Counted from the first letter of the stretch, positions 23,786-34,326 are shown. The stretch is 64,000 bases of DNA from Candidatus Sulfopaludibacter sp. SbA3 (GCA_945888325.1 CAMDAC010000004.1:124001-188000); one strand, 5' to 3'. The notes: a model not told the origin generated them from the sequence alone. A program made the numbers and translations.

Positions 23786-24691
23786 ATGGCTGAGATTACA
23801 GCAGTACTCGTAAAGCAACTGCGCGAGAAAACAGGCGCAGGCATGATGGATGCCAAGAAGGCGCTCGTCGAAAACAATGGCGACGAAGCGGCAGCCATCG
23901 AATGGCTGCGGGCGAAAGGCCTGTCGAAGGCTGCCAAGAAATCGGGCCGCGCTGCGGCTGAAGGCCTTGTGGCCGTGAAGGTTTCGGCAGACGGCAAGTC
24001 GGGCGCCATCGTCGAGCTGAACTCTGAAACGGACTTCGTGTCCCGCAACGAGGGCTTCCAGAAAGCCCTCGACGGCATCGTCAACGTCGCGCTGTCGACG
24101 GACGGCACGATTGCGGCTGTCTCCGGCGCCAAGTCGCCGGACGGCGAGGGCACCGTCGACGACATGGTGAAACGCATGATCGCCACGATCGGCGAAAACA
24201 TGACGGCTCGCCGTTCGGCGAAGCTGACGGCCTCTGGCCGCGTGGCTTCGTACATCCATAACGCAGCCGCGCCCGGCATGGGCAAGGTTGGCGTTCTGGT
24301 TGCGCTCGAAGGCGCCGGCGATCTGGATGATGCCGGCCGCAAGGTGGCAATGCACATCGCGGCGACATCTCCGGCCGCTGCGACGACGGCTGAGCTCGAT
24401 CCGGCGCTGATCGAATCGGAAAAACGTATCCTCACTGAGCAAGCCCGCGAAAGCGGCAAGGCAGACGCGGTTATCGAGAAGATGATCGTTGGCCGGATGC
24501 AGAAATTCTACAAGGAAGTGGTGCTCCTCGAGCAGCCCTTCATCATGGACCCTGACAAGACCGTCGGCGAGTTCCTCAAGGCGCAGGGCGCGACGCTGAA
24601 GGCATTCGTGCACTTCAAGCTCGGCGAAGGCGTTGAAAAGGAAGAAACCGACTTCGCGGCCGAAGTCGCCTCGATGACAAAAGGCTCCTGA
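23786..24691 (+). CDS. tsf: Elongation factor Ts
   Basis: Guanine-nucleotide exchange factor for EF-Tu. The N-terminal UBA-like domain has [25 protein letters not shown] (about residues 8-32). The EF-Tu contact [11 protein letters not shown] lies at about 80-90, with a dimerisation domain and the C-terminal [23 protein letters not shown]. The 301-residue length is normal. A Rho-independent terminator begins 36 bases after its stop, so rpsB-tsf is probably a transcription unit distinct from pyrH and later genes. Confidence 0.98.
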   Translation: MAEITAVLVKQLREKTGAGMMDAKKALVENNGDEAAAIEWLRAKGLSKAAKKSGRAAAEGLVAVKVSADGKSGAIVELNSETDFVSRNEGFQKALDGIVNVALSTDGTIAAVSGAKSPDGEGTVDDMVKRMIATIGENMTARRSAKLTASGRVASYIHNAAAPGMGKVGVLVALEGAGDLDDAGRKVAMHIAATSPAAATTAELDPALIESEKRILTEQARESGKADAVIEKMIVGRMQKFYKEVVLLEQPFIMDPDKTVGEFLKAQGATLKAFVHFKLGEGVEKEETDFAAEVASMTKGS

Positions 24692-24727
24692 TCAGGCTTG
24701 CGTTTCTGCCCGTGAGGGGCTTTGAAC

Positions 24728-24765
24728 AATCCCGGCTGGCGGTTTCGCACGGCCGGGATTTTTTT
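24728..24765 (+). terminator. Rho-independent terminator between tsf and pyrH
   Basis: AATCCCGGC (24728-24736) pairs with GCCGGGATT (24752-24760) in a 9-bp stem, directly followed by a run of seven T residues (24759-24765). It is the clearest intrinsic terminator in the first half of the window. Partial read-through is possible because pyrH lies only about 30 bases further on. Confidence 0.85.
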
Positions 24766-24796
24766 GGTTCGTGTTTGAAAATGATCGGTGAAAAGC

Positions 24797-25552
24797 ATGC
24801 CGGCGAATGAGCCCGAGACGAGCCAGCTGAAATACCGGCGTGTGCTTCTGAAACTCTCCGGTGAGGCCCTGATGGGCCCCGGCCAGTTCGGTATCGACAT
24901 TCCAACCTGTATCACCTTCGCCCAGGCAATCGCTGCGGCGCGCGCTGAAGGCGCCGAAATCTGCCTCGTCATCGGCGGCGGCAACATCTTCCGCGGTGTC
25001 GCGGGCGCCGCCAAAGGCATGGAGCGCGCCCAGGCCGACTCCATGGGCATGCTCGCAACCGTGATGAACGCGCTCGCCATGCAGAGCGTGCTGGAAGGCA
25101 TTGGTGTTCCCACGCGTGTACAATCCGCCCTCACCATGGACGCCGTGTGCGAGCCCTACATCCGCCGCCGCGCTCAGAGGCACATGGAAAAGGGCCGCGT
25201 CGTGATCTTCGCGGCTGGCATCGGCAATCCGTTCTTCACCACCGACACAGGCGCTGCCCTTCGTTCGATCGAGATGAACTGCGACGCGCTGCTCAAAGGC
25301 ACGCAAGTCGATGGCGTCTACACGGCTGATCCGAAACTGGATGCGACGGCGACGCGCTACAATCAGGTCGCGTATGACGAGTTGCTGATCAAGAACCTCC
25401 GCGTCATGGACCCTTCGGCGGTCAGTCTGATGCGCGACAACAACATTCCGATCGTCGTCTTCTCTCTCAAGGAAGAAGGCTCGCTGCTGAACGTCTTGCA
25501 TGGGCGAGGCACTTCCACGACGATCTCCAAAAAGGGAGCGTCGAGCGAATGA
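24797..25552 (+). CDS. pyrH: Uridylate kinase
   Basis: Amino-acid-kinase-family UMP kinase making UDP. It has [16 protein letters not shown] (about residues 17-32), [14 protein letters not shown] (about 56-69) and a late [33 protein letters not shown] segment typical of hexameric bacterial PyrH. The ATG at 24797 is preferred, preceded by GGTGA at 24787-24791 as ribosome-binding site, giving 251 residues. An in-frame GTG at 24788 would add three residues but overlaps that site. Its stop overlaps the frr ATG (ATGA). Confidence 0.95.
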   Translation: MPANEPETSQLKYRRVLLKLSGEALMGPGQFGIDIPTCITFAQAIAAARAEGAEICLVIGGGNIFRGVAGAAKGMERAQADSMGMLATVMNALAMQSVLEGIGVPTRVQSALTMDAVCEPYIRRRAQRHMEKGRVVIFAAGIGNPFFTTDTGAALRSIEMNCDALLKGTQVDGVYTADPKLDATATRYNQVAYDELLIKNLRVMDPSAVSLMRDNNIPIVVFSLKEEGSLLNVLHGRGTSTTISKKGASSE

Positions 25553-26103
25553 GCTACAGCAAACAGGATATCGAACGGCGGATGGAGGGCGCGCTCGCCT
25601 CGCTCGCCACGGAGTTCTCGGGCCTGCGCACCGGCCGGGCTTCGGTGAACCTGCTCGATTCAATCAAGGTGCCTGCCTATGGCGGCGTCTCGCCGCTCAG
25701 CCAGGTCGCCTCGGTCACCGTCACTGATACGCGCATGCTGTCGGTCAACGTCTGGGACAAGACGGTTGTCGGCGCTGTTGACCGTGCAATCCGGGAATCC
25801 GGCCTCGGCCTGAACCCGATCATGGACGGCCAGACGCTGCGTCTGCCCATCCCCCCGCTCAATGAGGAGCGCCGGGGCGAACTGACCAAGATCGCCGGCA
25901 AGTATGCGGAAGCGGCCCGGGTCGCCGTGCGCAACGTGCGCCGGGATGGCATGGACGCCTTGAAGAAAATGGAGAAAGCGGGCGAAATCGGTGAAGACCG
26001 TGCCCGTTCCTTGTCGGACGAGGTCCAGAAGCTGACCGACACATACGTCGCGCGTGTCGACGAGATGGTGAAAGCCAAAGAAGCGGAGATCATGCAGGTG
26101 TAA
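25549..26103 (+). CDS. frr: Ribosome-recycling factor
   Basis: Splits post-termination ribosomes together with EF-G. The 184-residue protein has the family pattern [31 protein letters not shown] (about 25-55), the hinge [23 protein letters not shown] (about 101-123) and the C-terminal helix ending [14 protein letters not shown]. The ATG overlaps the pyrH stop by 4 bases and its TAA overlaps the uppS ATG by 1 base, so it is embedded in a coupled operon. Confidence 0.98.
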   Translation: MSYSKQDIERRMEGALASLATEFSGLRTGRASVNLLDSIKVPAYGGVSPLSQVASVTVTDTRMLSVNVWDKTVVGAVDRAIRESGLGLNPIMDGQTLRLPIPPLNEERRGELTKIAGKYAEAARVAVRNVRRDGMDALKKMEKAGEIGEDRARSLSDEVQKLTDTYVARVDEMVKAKEAEIMQV

Positions 26104-26861
26104 TGGCCCGACTCGGGACATCCCCTGAACCTTCCCATGCTGGCGGTGACCCGTCGGCACCTCAACACGTCGCCATCATCATGGACGGCAATGGGCGTTG
26201 GGCGAAAGCCCGGGGATTGCCACGTACCGCTGGACATGAACGCGGCGTGGAAGCCCTGCGCAGGACGGTCGAAGCGGCGGGTGATCTGGGCATCCGCTAC
26301 CTGACGGTCTTCTCCTTCTCGACCGAAAACTGGCGCCGGCCGGCGGCGGAGGTCAACACGCTGTTCGGTTTGCTGAAAGCCTATGTCCAGCGGGATCTGT
26401 CGCGGCTGAAACAGGATGGCGTGCGGGTGCGCGTAATCGGGCAGCGCGAAGGCCTGCCGCCTGACATCGCCGAACTGGTTGACCGCGCGGAGCGTGAAAC
26501 GGCGGCCAACAGCAAATTCCACCTGACGATTGCGTTCAACTATGGGGCCCGGAATGAGATCCTTCGGGCCACGCAGGCTTATGCCCGCGCCATTGCGGCG
26601 GGTGAGGTGACGGGTGAACTCACCGATGCCGGGTTTGAGCAATACCTTGATACAAAAGACCTTCCAGACCCGGACCTCGTGATCCGGACCAGTGGTGAGT
26701 TCCGGATCAGCAACTTCCTGCTCTGGCAGGCGGCTTATGCGGAACTGCTGTTCGTCGATGTGCTCTGGCCTGACTTCAACAAGTCTCATCTGGAGAGCGC
26801 CATTTCGCGCTATCACGAGCGAGAACGCCGGTTCGGGGCGGTCACGCCTGGAGCAACCTGA
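26103..26861 (+). CDS. uppS: Isoprenyl transferase (undecaprenyl diphosphate synthase)
   Basis: Cis-prenyltransferase making the C55 lipid carrier precursor for peptidoglycan and O-antigen. It has the catalytic [22 protein letters not shown] (about residues 28-49), the middle motif [23 protein letters not shown] and the C-terminal [28 protein letters not shown], all diagnostic. It is 252 residues long. It overlaps frr by 1 base (TAATG) and cdsA by 1 base (TGATG). Confidence 0.97.
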   Translation: MARLGTSPEPSHAGGDPSAPQHVAIIMDGNGRWAKARGLPRTAGHERGVEALRRTVEAAGDLGIRYLTVFSFSTENWRRPAAEVNTLFGLLKAYVQRDLSRLKQDGVRVRVIGQREGLPPDIAELVDRAERETAANSKFHLTIAFNYGARNEILRATQAYARAIAAGEVTGELTDAGFEQYLDTKDLPDPDLVIRTSGEFRISNFLLWQAAYAELLFVDVLWPDFNKSHLESAISRYHERERRFGAVTPGAT

Positions 26862-27679
26862 TGGGCGATTGGACACCGCCGGAAAAGCGGTTTTCCGAGT
26901 TACCATTACGCCTGCTGACCGCTCTCGTTCTCATTCCTTTTGCATTGTTTGCAGTCTGGATGGGCTCCTGGTGGCTGGCCCTCGGATGCAGCGCGTTCTG
27001 CGCCGTGATGATGTTCGAGTGGTGCAGAATGAGCGCAACGCCTCTCGAATGGGTGCTAACGGCTCTCGCGGCGCTATTCGGCCTTAGCCTCGCTTTACCG
27101 GGTTTTGTCGTTTCTCTCTCAATTTTTATCGCTTCCGCCGCGCTGGCCGTGTGGACGTCCGCGCGCACAGTAGAGGCAAAGATCGCCGGCGGGTTTGGCG
27201 TCATCTACGTCTTCGCGATGGTCTACGGCCTCTACACATTGAGGGAAGGGCCCTGGGACGGCCGTCTGGCAGCTATGTACTTCATGTCATTCGTCTGGGC
27301 CTCTGATGCTGCCGCCTACTTCTTTGGAAGGATGATCAGGGGCCCCCGGCTGCTGCCCAAGGAGAGCCCCAACAAGACCTGGAGCGGGGCTATTGCGGCT
27401 GTGATCGCCTGCGCGGTGTGCGGGTATGTGGCGGCGGGATGGGAGAGCGCCGAGATACTGCCTTGGATGATTGCCGGGATGCTGATTTCCGTGAGTGCCC
27501 AGGCGGGTGATCTGTTTGAGAGCGGGCTAAAGCGGCGGTTCAAGGTCAAGGATTCCGGCACGATCCTGCCGGGGCATGGCGGCCTGCTTGACCGGGTGGA
27601 CGGGCTTGGGGCCGTCAGCATCTTCGCGACTTTGATTTTTCTGAGTGTTCCGGCCGTGCCTCGCCTGCTAGGTCTTTGA
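26861..27679 (+). CDS. cdsA: Phosphatidate cytidylyltransferase
   Basis: Integral membrane enzyme converting phosphatidic acid and CTP to CDP-diacylglycerol, the branch point of phospholipid synthesis. The protein has about seven hydrophobic segments. The family signature is complete near the C-terminus: SGLKRRFKVKDSG followed by LPGHGGLLDRVD (about residues 220-245), with the earlier SPNKTWSGA motif. It is 272 residues, starting at the ATG that overlaps the uppS stop, and dxr follows after 3 bases. Confidence 0.96.
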   Translation: MGDWTPPEKRFSELPLRLLTALVLIPFALFAVWMGSWWLALGCSAFCAVMMFEWCRMSATPLEWVLTALAALFGLSLALPGFVVSLSIFIASAALAVWTSARTVEAKIAGGFGVIYVFAMVYGLYTLREGPWDGRLAAMYFMSFVWASDAAAYFFGRMIRGPRLLPKESPNKTWSGAIAAVIACAVCGYVAAGWESAEILPWMIAGMLISVSAQAGDLFESGLKRRFKVKDSGTILPGHGGLLDRVDGLGAVSIFATLIFLSVPAVPRLLGL

Positions 27680-27682
27680 ACC

Positions 27683-28897
27683 ATGACAGGTATTCGGCGC
27701 GTCTCCATTTTCGGATCTACCGGTTCCGTTGGCAAATCCGCCATCGAAGTGATCCGGCATGCGAACCGGGATGAGCCCCGGTTTGAGGTCGTGGCCATTG
27801 CGTCCGGTCAGAACGCGCAAGCCCTTGCCGAGCAGGCGCTGGATATTCGCCCGCAGATCGCGGTGATCGCCGATGAGGCCAAGCTGCCGGAGCTACGTTC
27901 GCGCCTTGAGGGTAGCGGCATTGCAGCGGCCGCAGGTGAAGCGGCCATGGTCGAGGCTGCCACGCGGCCCTGTGACCGGTTTCTGGCAGCGATTGTCGGC
28001 GCGGCCGGCCTGAAATCCACCATGGCGGCGGTGAAGGCGGGAAACCATCTCGCCCTCGCCAACAAGGAGAGCATCGTCTGCGCCGGCAGCATTCTCATAG
28101 ATGCCGCGGCCAAGGCCGGGATTTCGATCCTGCCGGTGGATTCGGAGCATAGCGCGATCTTCCAGTGCATCGGGGATGGCAGGTCGCTCGACAAACTGAC
28201 GCTGACAGCGTCGGGCGGGCCCTTCCGGACGACGTCCCTGGAGGACATGGCGCGGGCAACGCCGGCCCAGGCAGCGGTGCATCCCAAGTGGAGCATGGGC
28301 CTCAAGATCTCCATCGACAGCGCAACGCTGATGAACAAAGCGCTGGAGCTGATCGAGGCCGCCATCCTGTTCAAGGTCGGGGCAGAGCGGATCGACGTGC
28401 TGGTCCATCCCCAGTCGATCGTTCACGGCATGGCCCACTTTACCGATGGCTCGGTCATTGCTCAGCTCGGCTCGCCTGACATGCGGACCCCGATATCGCT
28501 TGCCCTGGGCTGGCCGGAACGCATCGAGACGACGGTGGACCGGCTGGATCTGGCCCAGATCGGGCAGCTGGACTTCGCGCCTGTGGATGCCGAGCGGTTC
28601 CGCTCCATCGACCTCGCGCGCCGGGCATTTGCGCTGGGTCCGGCCGGGCCGGTGATATTAAATTCCGCTAATGAATCAGCGGTTTCGGCGTTCATTGAGG
28701 GAAAATGTGGCTTCCTGGATATCGGCTGGGCTGTAGAAGCCGCTCTGGACCACTTTGCATCTTCAAATTTGGCCTCTACCAAGTGCACGACGCTCGAAGA
28801 AGTGGCGTCGCTCGATAACCATGGGCGATGGCTCACCGGTGATCTCTTGAAGAAGGCCCCGAGCCGGGCAGGAGGATTGTCAGCTTGGAAGGGGTGA
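27683..28897 (+). CDS. dxr: 1-deoxy-D-xylulose 5-phosphate reductoisomerase
   Basis: Second enzyme of the MEP isoprenoid pathway (DXP to MEP, NADPH-dependent). The NADPH-binding start is SIFGSTGSVGKSAIEVI (about residues 8-24). The metal and substrate region is PVDSEHSAIFQCI (about 150-162), with SGGPFR and SMGLKISIDSATLMNKALELIEA following. It is 404 residues, usual length. The last 13 bases overlap the start of rseP. It supplies precursors used by UppS in the same operon. Confidence 0.97.
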   Translation: MTGIRRVSIFGSTGSVGKSAIEVIRHANRDEPRFEVVAIASGQNAQALAEQALDIRPQIAVIADEAKLPELRSRLEGSGIAAAAGEAAMVEAATRPCDRFLAAIVGAAGLKSTMAAVKAGNHLALANKESIVCAGSILIDAAAKAGISILPVDSEHSAIFQCIGDGRSLDKLTLTASGGPFRTTSLEDMARATPAQAAVHPKWSMGLKISIDSATLMNKALELIEAAILFKVGAERIDVLVHPQSIVHGMAHFTDGSVIAQLGSPDMRTPISLALGWPERIETTVDRLDLAQIGQLDFAPVDAERFRSIDLARRAFALGPAGPVILNSANESAVSAFIEGKCGFLDIGWAVEAALDHFASSNLASTKCTTLEEVASLDNHGRWLTGDLLKKAPSRAGGLSAWKG

Positions 28898-30051
28898 TCA
28901 GCCAGGGCCCATTGTTCATCGCGTGCCTGGTGTTCCTCATGGGCATCGTGATCGTGGTGCATGAGCTGGGGCATTACCTTGCAGGCCGCTGGTTCAATGT
29001 CGCGGTCGAGTCCTTTGCGATGGGTTTTGGCAAGCCTATCGTCGAAGTGCGAGACAAGCGCGGAACCCGCTGGCGCTTCAACTGGATCCCCCTCGGCGGC
29101 TTCGTCGCGTTCGTTGACAAGCAGTCGGCGGAAGAGGCGGCGGGCAACGAGGCCGCGCCTAAGGGGTTGCCTTTCGATGATGTCGGCCCGCTCAAGAAGA
29201 TCGTCATCAGTCTCGCGGGTCCGTTTGCGAATTTCGTCCTGGCCGCGTTCATTTTCGCGCTTTCAACGGGCGTGCACGGCGTGGCGATCCGGACTGTAGA
29301 AGTTGCTGCCATTCAACCAGACATGCCCGCCGAGCGCGGCGGCCTCCTTACCGGCGATCAGATCCTTCAGATCAACGGCAAACCTGTCTCGAATTCCTCG
29401 GACGTGACAGTCGCCGTCCTGCTAAGCCCCAACAAGCCGATTGCCATTCTGGTTGACCGGCAGGGAAGTGAGCAGATCGTTTCCGTCACCCCGATCGAGG
29501 TCATGCGAGAAAACGAATTTGGCCAGATGGTGCTGCAGAGCACGATCGGCATCGGGATGGCTCAAGGGGCAGCCATCGAGCGCAAACGGTATGGGCCGAT
29601 CGAATCAGCTGTGGCGGGTGTCCAGCAGACGGGTGTCGCCCTTGAGCGGACCGTCACGATGCTGGGCAGCATCGTGACCGGAAACATGTCTTTTCACACC
29701 TTGTCCGGCCCCGTGGGGATTGGCGACGTGTCCCGGCGGATCGTGAATACGGTCATGGACAACCCGCAGGTGCCGCTGTTTGACCGGCTCGAGCACCTGT
29801 TCTGGGTGCTGCTCAGCCTGTGTGCGGCGATCTCAGTCGGCGTCGGTTTCTTCAACCTGCTGCCACTGCCAGTGCTGGATGGCGGGCGGGTTGTGTTTCA
29901 TGCATACGAGGCATTGATAGGCTCAAAAATGCCAAGCCAAATTGAGGCGATGGCGCTGCGTGTGGGAGTGTTGGTCTTGGTGGCCATGGTGATCGTGATC
30001 ACTTGGGGGGACATTCTCGAAACCGGCGTTTTCGGACGGGGAAGCAGCTGA
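28885..30051 (+). CDS. rseP: Site-2 protease RseP (membrane zinc metalloprotease)
   Basis: Intramembrane protease that cleaves anti-sigma factors and signal-peptide remnants. The zinc motif HELGH is H26-E-L-G-H30 in the first helix. A PDZ domain (about residues 125-210) contains AERGGLLTGDQILQINGKPV, and the second active-site motif is NLLPLPVLDGGR (about 326-337). The TTG at 28885 is chosen as start because AGGAGG lies 9 bases upstream, inside dxr. The in-frame GTG at 28894 is an alternative. Length is 388 residues. Confidence 0.93.
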   Translation: MEGVISQGPLFIACLVFLMGIVIVVHELGHYLAGRWFNVAVESFAMGFGKPIVEVRDKRGTRWRFNWIPLGGFVAFVDKQSAEEAAGNEAAPKGLPFDDVGPLKKIVISLAGPFANFVLAAFIFALSTGVHGVAIRTVEVAAIQPDMPAERGGLLTGDQILQINGKPVSNSSDVTVAVLLSPNKPIAILVDRQGSEQIVSVTPIEVMRENEFGQMVLQSTIGIGMAQGAAIERKRYGPIESAVAGVQQTGVALERTVTMLGSIVTGNMSFHTLSGPVGIGDVSRRIVNTVMDNPQVPLFDRLEHLFWVLLSLCAAISVGVGFFNLLPLPVLDGGRVVFHAYEALIGSKMPSQIEAMALRVGVLVLVAMVIVITWGDILETGVFGRGSS

Positions 30052-30087
30052 CGCAATTCAGCTCCAGGAACGAAAGAGTATTCGAGA

Positions 30088-32652
30088 ATGCGTAAATTCC
30101 TCGCAGCAACAGTTCTCGCGACCAGCGTCTTGGCGCTCGGATCGGGAGGCCAGCTGACTACAGCGCATGCCCAGGAAGATGCCCGCTATGGCGGCACCAT
30201 CCGCTCGATTGTCGTTGAGGGCAACAAGCGTATCGAAGCGCGTACGGTGCAGTCCTACCTGCTGCTTGAACCCGGCAATGCGTTCGATCCGGACCGGATC
30301 GACCTGTCGCTGAAGACCCTGTTCGCCACCAACCTGTTCGCTGACGTGTCGATTGACCGGCGCGAGGATGACCTGGTTGTGCGCGTCGTCGAAAACCCGA
30401 TCATCAACCGCGTGATCTTCGAGGGCAACCGCGCCCTCAAGGACGACAAGCTGCGCGAAGAAATCCAGGCCTCGCCGCGCGGCGTGTTCACGGCGGCCCG
30501 TGTGCAGGCCGACGTTCAGCGCGTGCTGGAAATGTATCGCCGTTCGGGGCGTTTTGCGGCGAAGGTCGAGCCACAATACAAACCGCTGGAACAGAACCGC
30601 GTCGACCTGATCTTCGAGATCACCGAAGGCCCGGTGACCGGCGTTCGCGCGATCAACTTCATCGGCAACAAGGAATACTCGGACTCGCGTCTTCGCAGCG
30701 AGATCGTGACGCGCCAGTCGCGCCTCTGGCGCTTCTTCAGCTCGAACGACAACTATGACTCGGGCCGTCTCGAATTCGACCGCGAGCAGCTGCGCGAGTT
30801 CTACCAAAACAACGGCTACTATGATTTCCGCGTGACCTCTGCGGTCGCGGAACTGACGCCGGACCAGAAGGACTTCTACGTTACTTTCACGGTCGACGAG
30901 GGACGCCAGTACGACTTCGGCGTCATCAAGGTCGAGACCGCGCTCGAGAAACTGGATTCGTCCATCCTGCAAGCCGTGGTGCCGATCCAGGAAGGCGAGC
31001 TCTTCCGGGGCGACCAAATCGAAAGCACGATCGACGCGCTGACCTACGCCGCTGGTGTTGCGGGCTATGCGTTCGTGGACATCCGTCCGCAGATCAGCGT
31101 CAACGAAGAAACCGGACGCATCGATATCACTTTCGCGATCGATGAAGGCCCGCGCGTCTACATCGACCGCATCAACATCGTCGGCAACACGCAGACGCTG
31201 GACCGCGTGATCCGCCGCGAACTGCGCATTGCCGAAGGCGACGCGTTCAACCGCATCCTGCTGGACCGCTCGCGCAACCGTATCCGCGCGCTCGGCTTCT
31301 TCAAGGAAGTCGAGATCGTCGAGACGCCGGCGGAAGATCCGGACCGCACGATCGTAGATGTCACGGTCACCGAGCAATCGACGGGTGAGTTGTCGTTCGC
31401 GGCAGGTTTCTCGTCCGTGGACTCCTATCTGTTCGACCTCAGCGCCTCGCAGCGCAACCTTCGCGGCCGTGGCCAGTCGGTCGTGGCGCGGACGTCCTTG
31501 TCCAGCCGCCAGCAGGTCGTAGATCTCCGGTTCACCGAACCGCGCTTCCTCGACCGCAACCTGTCGGCCGGTGTCGACCTGTTCGCAACCAAGCAAGACT
31601 TTGAAGAATTTACTGGCTTCACCAGCGAAACCATCGGCGGCGGCGTCCGCACGGCGTTTCCGCTGACGGACCGCATGCAGCTCGGGCTGAGCTATCGTCT
31701 GCAGGCGGACGATGTGAACATCTCCGACCGGAACATCATCATCGATACGGCCGGTAACCTGCTGCGGGACTCGGTGCAGATCGAAGGTCAAAGCACACCG
31801 GACGATTTCACGGATGACCGCTTCCGGCTGCCTGAAGCCGGCGATGCGGGCCCTGGCGAGCTGGTGGTGGATTTCTGCGACCCGCTCTACACGCTGCGCG
31901 ACACGATCTGCCGCTCCGAGCGCAACGATATCTCGAGCATCATCGGCTACAATTTCTTCTGGGACCAGACGAACGATCCGATCACCCCGACCCGCGGTTT
32001 CGACTTCCGGATCAGCCAGGATCTGGCAGGGCTTGGCGGGGATGTCCGTTATGTGCGGACGGAAACCGGCGCCTCGCTGTATCGCGGGATCTGGCGGGAT
32101 GTGGTTGCGAGCGCGAAGTTCTCGGCCGGCCTGGTCGTGCCGCTGGATGACGAGCAGGGCGTGCGCATCAACAACCGCTTCTTCCGCGGTGGTAGCACCT
32201 TCCGCGGATTTGACGTGGCCGGTCTTGGGCCGCGCGAAATCGTGCGCGTCTTCGATCCGCAAACCGGCGAAGTGGTTCAGACCAGCCGCCTGAACTCGCT
32301 CGGCGGCAACGCCTACTATCAGGGAACGTTCGAACTGACGGTTCCGAACTTCCTGCCCGAAGAGTACGGCATCAAGAGCGCGCTGTTCATGGACGTCGGC
32401 TCCCTCGGCACACTCGAGGATGTCGACAAGGGCGTGCCGCTCTTCATCGGCGATGCCTCCCAGCTTGGATATCCGGGTCTGTCCGCTGTCCGCATACCGA
32501 AAGATGCCGCTTCTCTGCGCGCGTCTGCGGGTCTCAGCGTGTTCTGGGATTCGCCTTTCGGCCCGATCCGGTTCGACTTCTCTCAAATCCTTCGCAAGGA
32601 AGAATACGACCGTACCGAGACATTCCGCTTCTCGACATCAACGAACTTCTGA
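30088..32652 (+). CDS. bamA: Outer-membrane protein assembly factor BamA
   Basis: Omp85 insertase that folds beta-barrel proteins into the outer membrane. A signal peptide (about residues 1-28, ending TTAHAQ) is followed by five POTRA domains (about 34-435; repeated patterns like IVVEGNKRIEARTVQSYL and INIVGNTQTLDRVIRREL) and a C-terminal 16-strand barrel ending in phenylalanine (STSTNF). RGFDFRIS matches the conserved barrel segment near the VRGF/Y loop, which reads STFRGFDVAGLGPRE. The 854-residue length is within the usual range. It is followed by skp, as expected. Confidence 0.97.
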   Translation: MRKFLAATVLATSVLALGSGGQLTTAHAQEDARYGGTIRSIVVEGNKRIEARTVQSYLLLEPGNAFDPDRIDLSLKTLFATNLFADVSIDRREDDLVVRVVENPIINRVIFEGNRALKDDKLREEIQASPRGVFTAARVQADVQRVLEMYRRSGRFAAKVEPQYKPLEQNRVDLIFEITEGPVTGVRAINFIGNKEYSDSRLRSEIVTRQSRLWRFFSSNDNYDSGRLEFDREQLREFYQNNGYYDFRVTSAVAELTPDQKDFYVTFTVDEGRQYDFGVIKVETALEKLDSSILQAVVPIQEGELFRGDQIESTIDALTYAAGVAGYAFVDIRPQISVNEETGRIDITFAIDEGPRVYIDRINIVGNTQTLDRVIRRELRIAEGDAFNRILLDRSRNRIRALGFFKEVEIVETPAEDPDRTIVDVTVTEQSTGELSFAAGFSSVDSYLFDLSASQRNLRGRGQSVVARTSLSSRQQVVDLRFTEPRFLDRNLSAGVDLFATKQDFEEFTGFTSETIGGGVRTAFPLTDRMQLGLSYRLQADDVNISDRNIIIDTAGNLLRDSVQIEGQSTPDDFTDDRFRLPEAGDAGPGELVVDFCDPLYTLRDTICRSERNDISSIIGYNFFWDQTNDPITPTRGFDFRISQDLAGLGGDVRYVRTETGASLYRGIWRDVVASAKFSAGLVVPLDDEQGVRINNRFFRGGSTFRGFDVAGLGPREIVRVFDPQTGEVVQTSRLNSLGGNAYYQGTFELTVPNFLPEEYGIKSALFMDVGSLGTLEDVDKGVPLFIGDASQLGYPGLSAVRIPKDAASLRASAGLSVFWDSPFGPIRFDFSQILRKEEYDRTETFRFSTSTNF

Positions 32653-32680
32653 TCTCGCAAGCCCCCACGAGGAACCCAAA

Positions 32681-33265
32681 ATGACCAAGTTCAAAACCCT
32701 TCTGACTACTCTTATGCTGTCGACCACAACGCTTCTGGTTGTTGCCCCATCGGCCGCCGCCCAGGGCACCGTGATCATGGTGATCGACGAAGGCCGTATT
32801 GTCAGCGAAAGCAAGGCTGGCAAGGACATGTTCACGAAACTCAAGAACATCGAAACCCAGATCAATGCCGAACTGAAGCCGACGCGCGACTCGCTGGAAG
32901 CGGAGCGTCAGTCGCTGGCCACCAAGCTGGACGGCAAGACGCGTGAGGCGATTGTTGCCGACGCGGCGCTCGTCAAGCAGATCGAGGACTTCCAGAAGAA
33001 GTCGAACGACTTTGCGCAGAAGCGGACAACGCTGTCGCAGGAGTATGCGGCGACCGAGCAGAAATCGTTCGTCGATTTCAATACGGCGCTCGAGCCGGTG
33101 ATGCTCGAGGTCGTGAAAGAGAAAAATGCGCAGGTCGTGCTGTCCAGGAGCCAGGCGGTGTTTACCGCTGATACCGTGGACGCAACCGCGTCCATCGTGA
33201 CCAAGCTCGACGCGAAGACGCCGACGATCACGGTTGTCCGTCAGCGCGCCCCAGCGCCCCAGTAA
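32681..33265 (+). CDS. Periplasmic chaperone Skp/OmpH family protein
   Basis: A 194-residue secreted protein with a signal peptide (MTKFKTLLTTLMLSTTTLLVVAPSAAAQ, about 28 residues). The mature part starts with the OmpH pattern VIMVIDEGRIV and continues with long charged helices (about residues 50-150), the coiled-coil tentacles expected of Skp. The ATG at 32681 was chosen because it begins the signal peptide and has CGAGGA upstream; the frame is open further back into bamA. Location between bamA and lpxD supports an outer-membrane-protein chaperone role. Confidence 0.88.
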   Translation: MTKFKTLLTTLMLSTTTLLVVAPSAAAQGTVIMVIDEGRIVSESKAGKDMFTKLKNIETQINAELKPTRDSLEAERQSLATKLDGKTREAIVADAALVKQIEDFQKKSNDFAQKRTTLSQEYAATEQKSFVDFNTALEPVMLEVVKEKNAQVVLSRSQAVFTADTVDATASIVTKLDAKTPTITVVRQRAPAPQ

Positions 33266-33283
33266 CCGCGGCTACGCTCCGTC

Positions 33284-34300
33284 ATGGCAGTCGACACCCG
33301 GTTCTATGCGTCATTGGGGGTTTTGACGCTGGAGTCGGCCGCCGCGTTGACAGGGGCGGAACCGGTTGGCGATCCGGCTACTCCGATCACCGCCATTGCG
33401 GCGGCAGATCAGGCGAAGCCCGGCGAACTGGCTTTCCTTGAAGGCGAAGGCGCCGGGCAACCGGCGCTCAGCCCGGACCTGAATGTGCTGGTCGTGGGCG
33501 ATGCGGCGCGAGGGCGCGTGCCTGAGGGCGTGTCATACCTCGTCGCCAGGCAGCCGCGCCTCGCGCACAACATCATCGCGCGCGCCTTGTTCAAGCCGCG
33601 CCACCAGCAGGCGCAGGAACGCGTTGCGCTGTCTCCCAGCGCAGAGATACATCCGGGCGCCGAACTTGGGGCCGGCGTTGTCGTCGGCGCCGGCGCGGCG
33701 ATTGGTGAAGGCACGGTGATCTGCCCGAACGTGGTGATCGGGCCCGGTGTCCAGATCGGGCGGAACGGGTTCATCGGCGCCGGCGCGAGCCTGCATTGCG
33801 CGCTGCTGGGAGATCATGTCACGCTGCTGGCGGGCGCGCGGATCGGCGAGACGGGCTTCGGCGTGACGCCGGGGCCGAACGGGCTGGAAGATGCGCCGCA
33901 TTTCGGACGGGTGATTCTACAGGACCATGTAACCGTCGGCGCGAATACCTGCATTGATCGCGGCGTGTTTGCGGACACGATCGTCGGCGAGCGGACCAAG
34001 ATCGATAACCTTTGCCAGATTGCCCACAACGTCGTGCTGGGCCGGTCCGTTATCGTGGCAGCGTTTGGCGGCATTTCCGGGTCTGTCCGGGTGGGTGACG
34101 GCTCCATGCTGGGCGGCCGGGTCGGCATTGCCGATCATGTCAAAGTGGGCGCCGGGGTCAGCCTGGCGGGCTCTGCTGGGCTCTTCCGGGATGTGGCGGA
34201 CGGGGAAACCTGGGGCGGCACGCCCGCCAAGCCGATCCGCCAGTGGATGCGGGAAGTGGCCTGGCTGGCCAAGCAGACCAGCGCCAAGAAGCGTGATTGA
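33284..34300 (+). CDS. lpxD: UDP-3-O-acylglucosamine N-acyltransferase
   Basis: Third step of lipid A synthesis: adds the second acyl chain to UDP-3-O-acyl-glucosamine. An N-terminal uridine-binding domain (about residues 1-105) is followed by left-handed beta-helix hexapeptide repeats (about 106-290), with GETGFGVTP and the catalytic-His region [31 protein letters not shown]-terminal helix ends [13 protein letters not shown]. It is 338 residues. fabZ, frequently next in alphaproteobacteria, is absent; lpxA starts 39 bases later. Confidence 0.95.
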   Translation: MAVDTRFYASLGVLTLESAAALTGAEPVGDPATPITAIAAADQAKPGELAFLEGEGAGQPALSPDLNVLVVGDAARGRVPEGVSYLVARQPRLAHNIIARALFKPRHQQAQERVALSPSAEIHPGAELGAGVVVGAGAAIGEGTVICPNVVIGPGVQIGRNGFIGAGASLHCALLGDHVTLLAGARIGETGFGVTPGPNGLEDAPHFGRVILQDHVTVGANTCIDRGVFADTIVGERTKIDNLCQIAHNVVLGRSVIVAAFGGISGSVRVGDGSMLGGRVGIADHVKVGAGVSLAGSAGLFRDVADGETWGGTPAKPIRQWMREVAWLAKQTSAKKRD

Positions 34301-34309
34301 ACAGTGGCG

Positions 34310-34326
34310 CAGCCCCTGACGGGCTG
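34310..34326 (+). other. Small hairpin in the lpxD-lpxA gap
   Basis: CAGCCC (34310-34315) and GGGCTG (34321-34326) form a perfect 6-bp stem with loop CTGAC in the 39-base gap between lpxD and lpxA. There is no T-run. It may tune lpxA translation or mRNA stability, or be chance. Confidence 0.3.

Noticed and set aside
30058-32586. Open minus-strand frame of 842 codons across bamA
   Set aside because: It is a high-GC shadow of bamA; the translation is Arg/Asp/Val-rich low-complexity with no recognisable domain.
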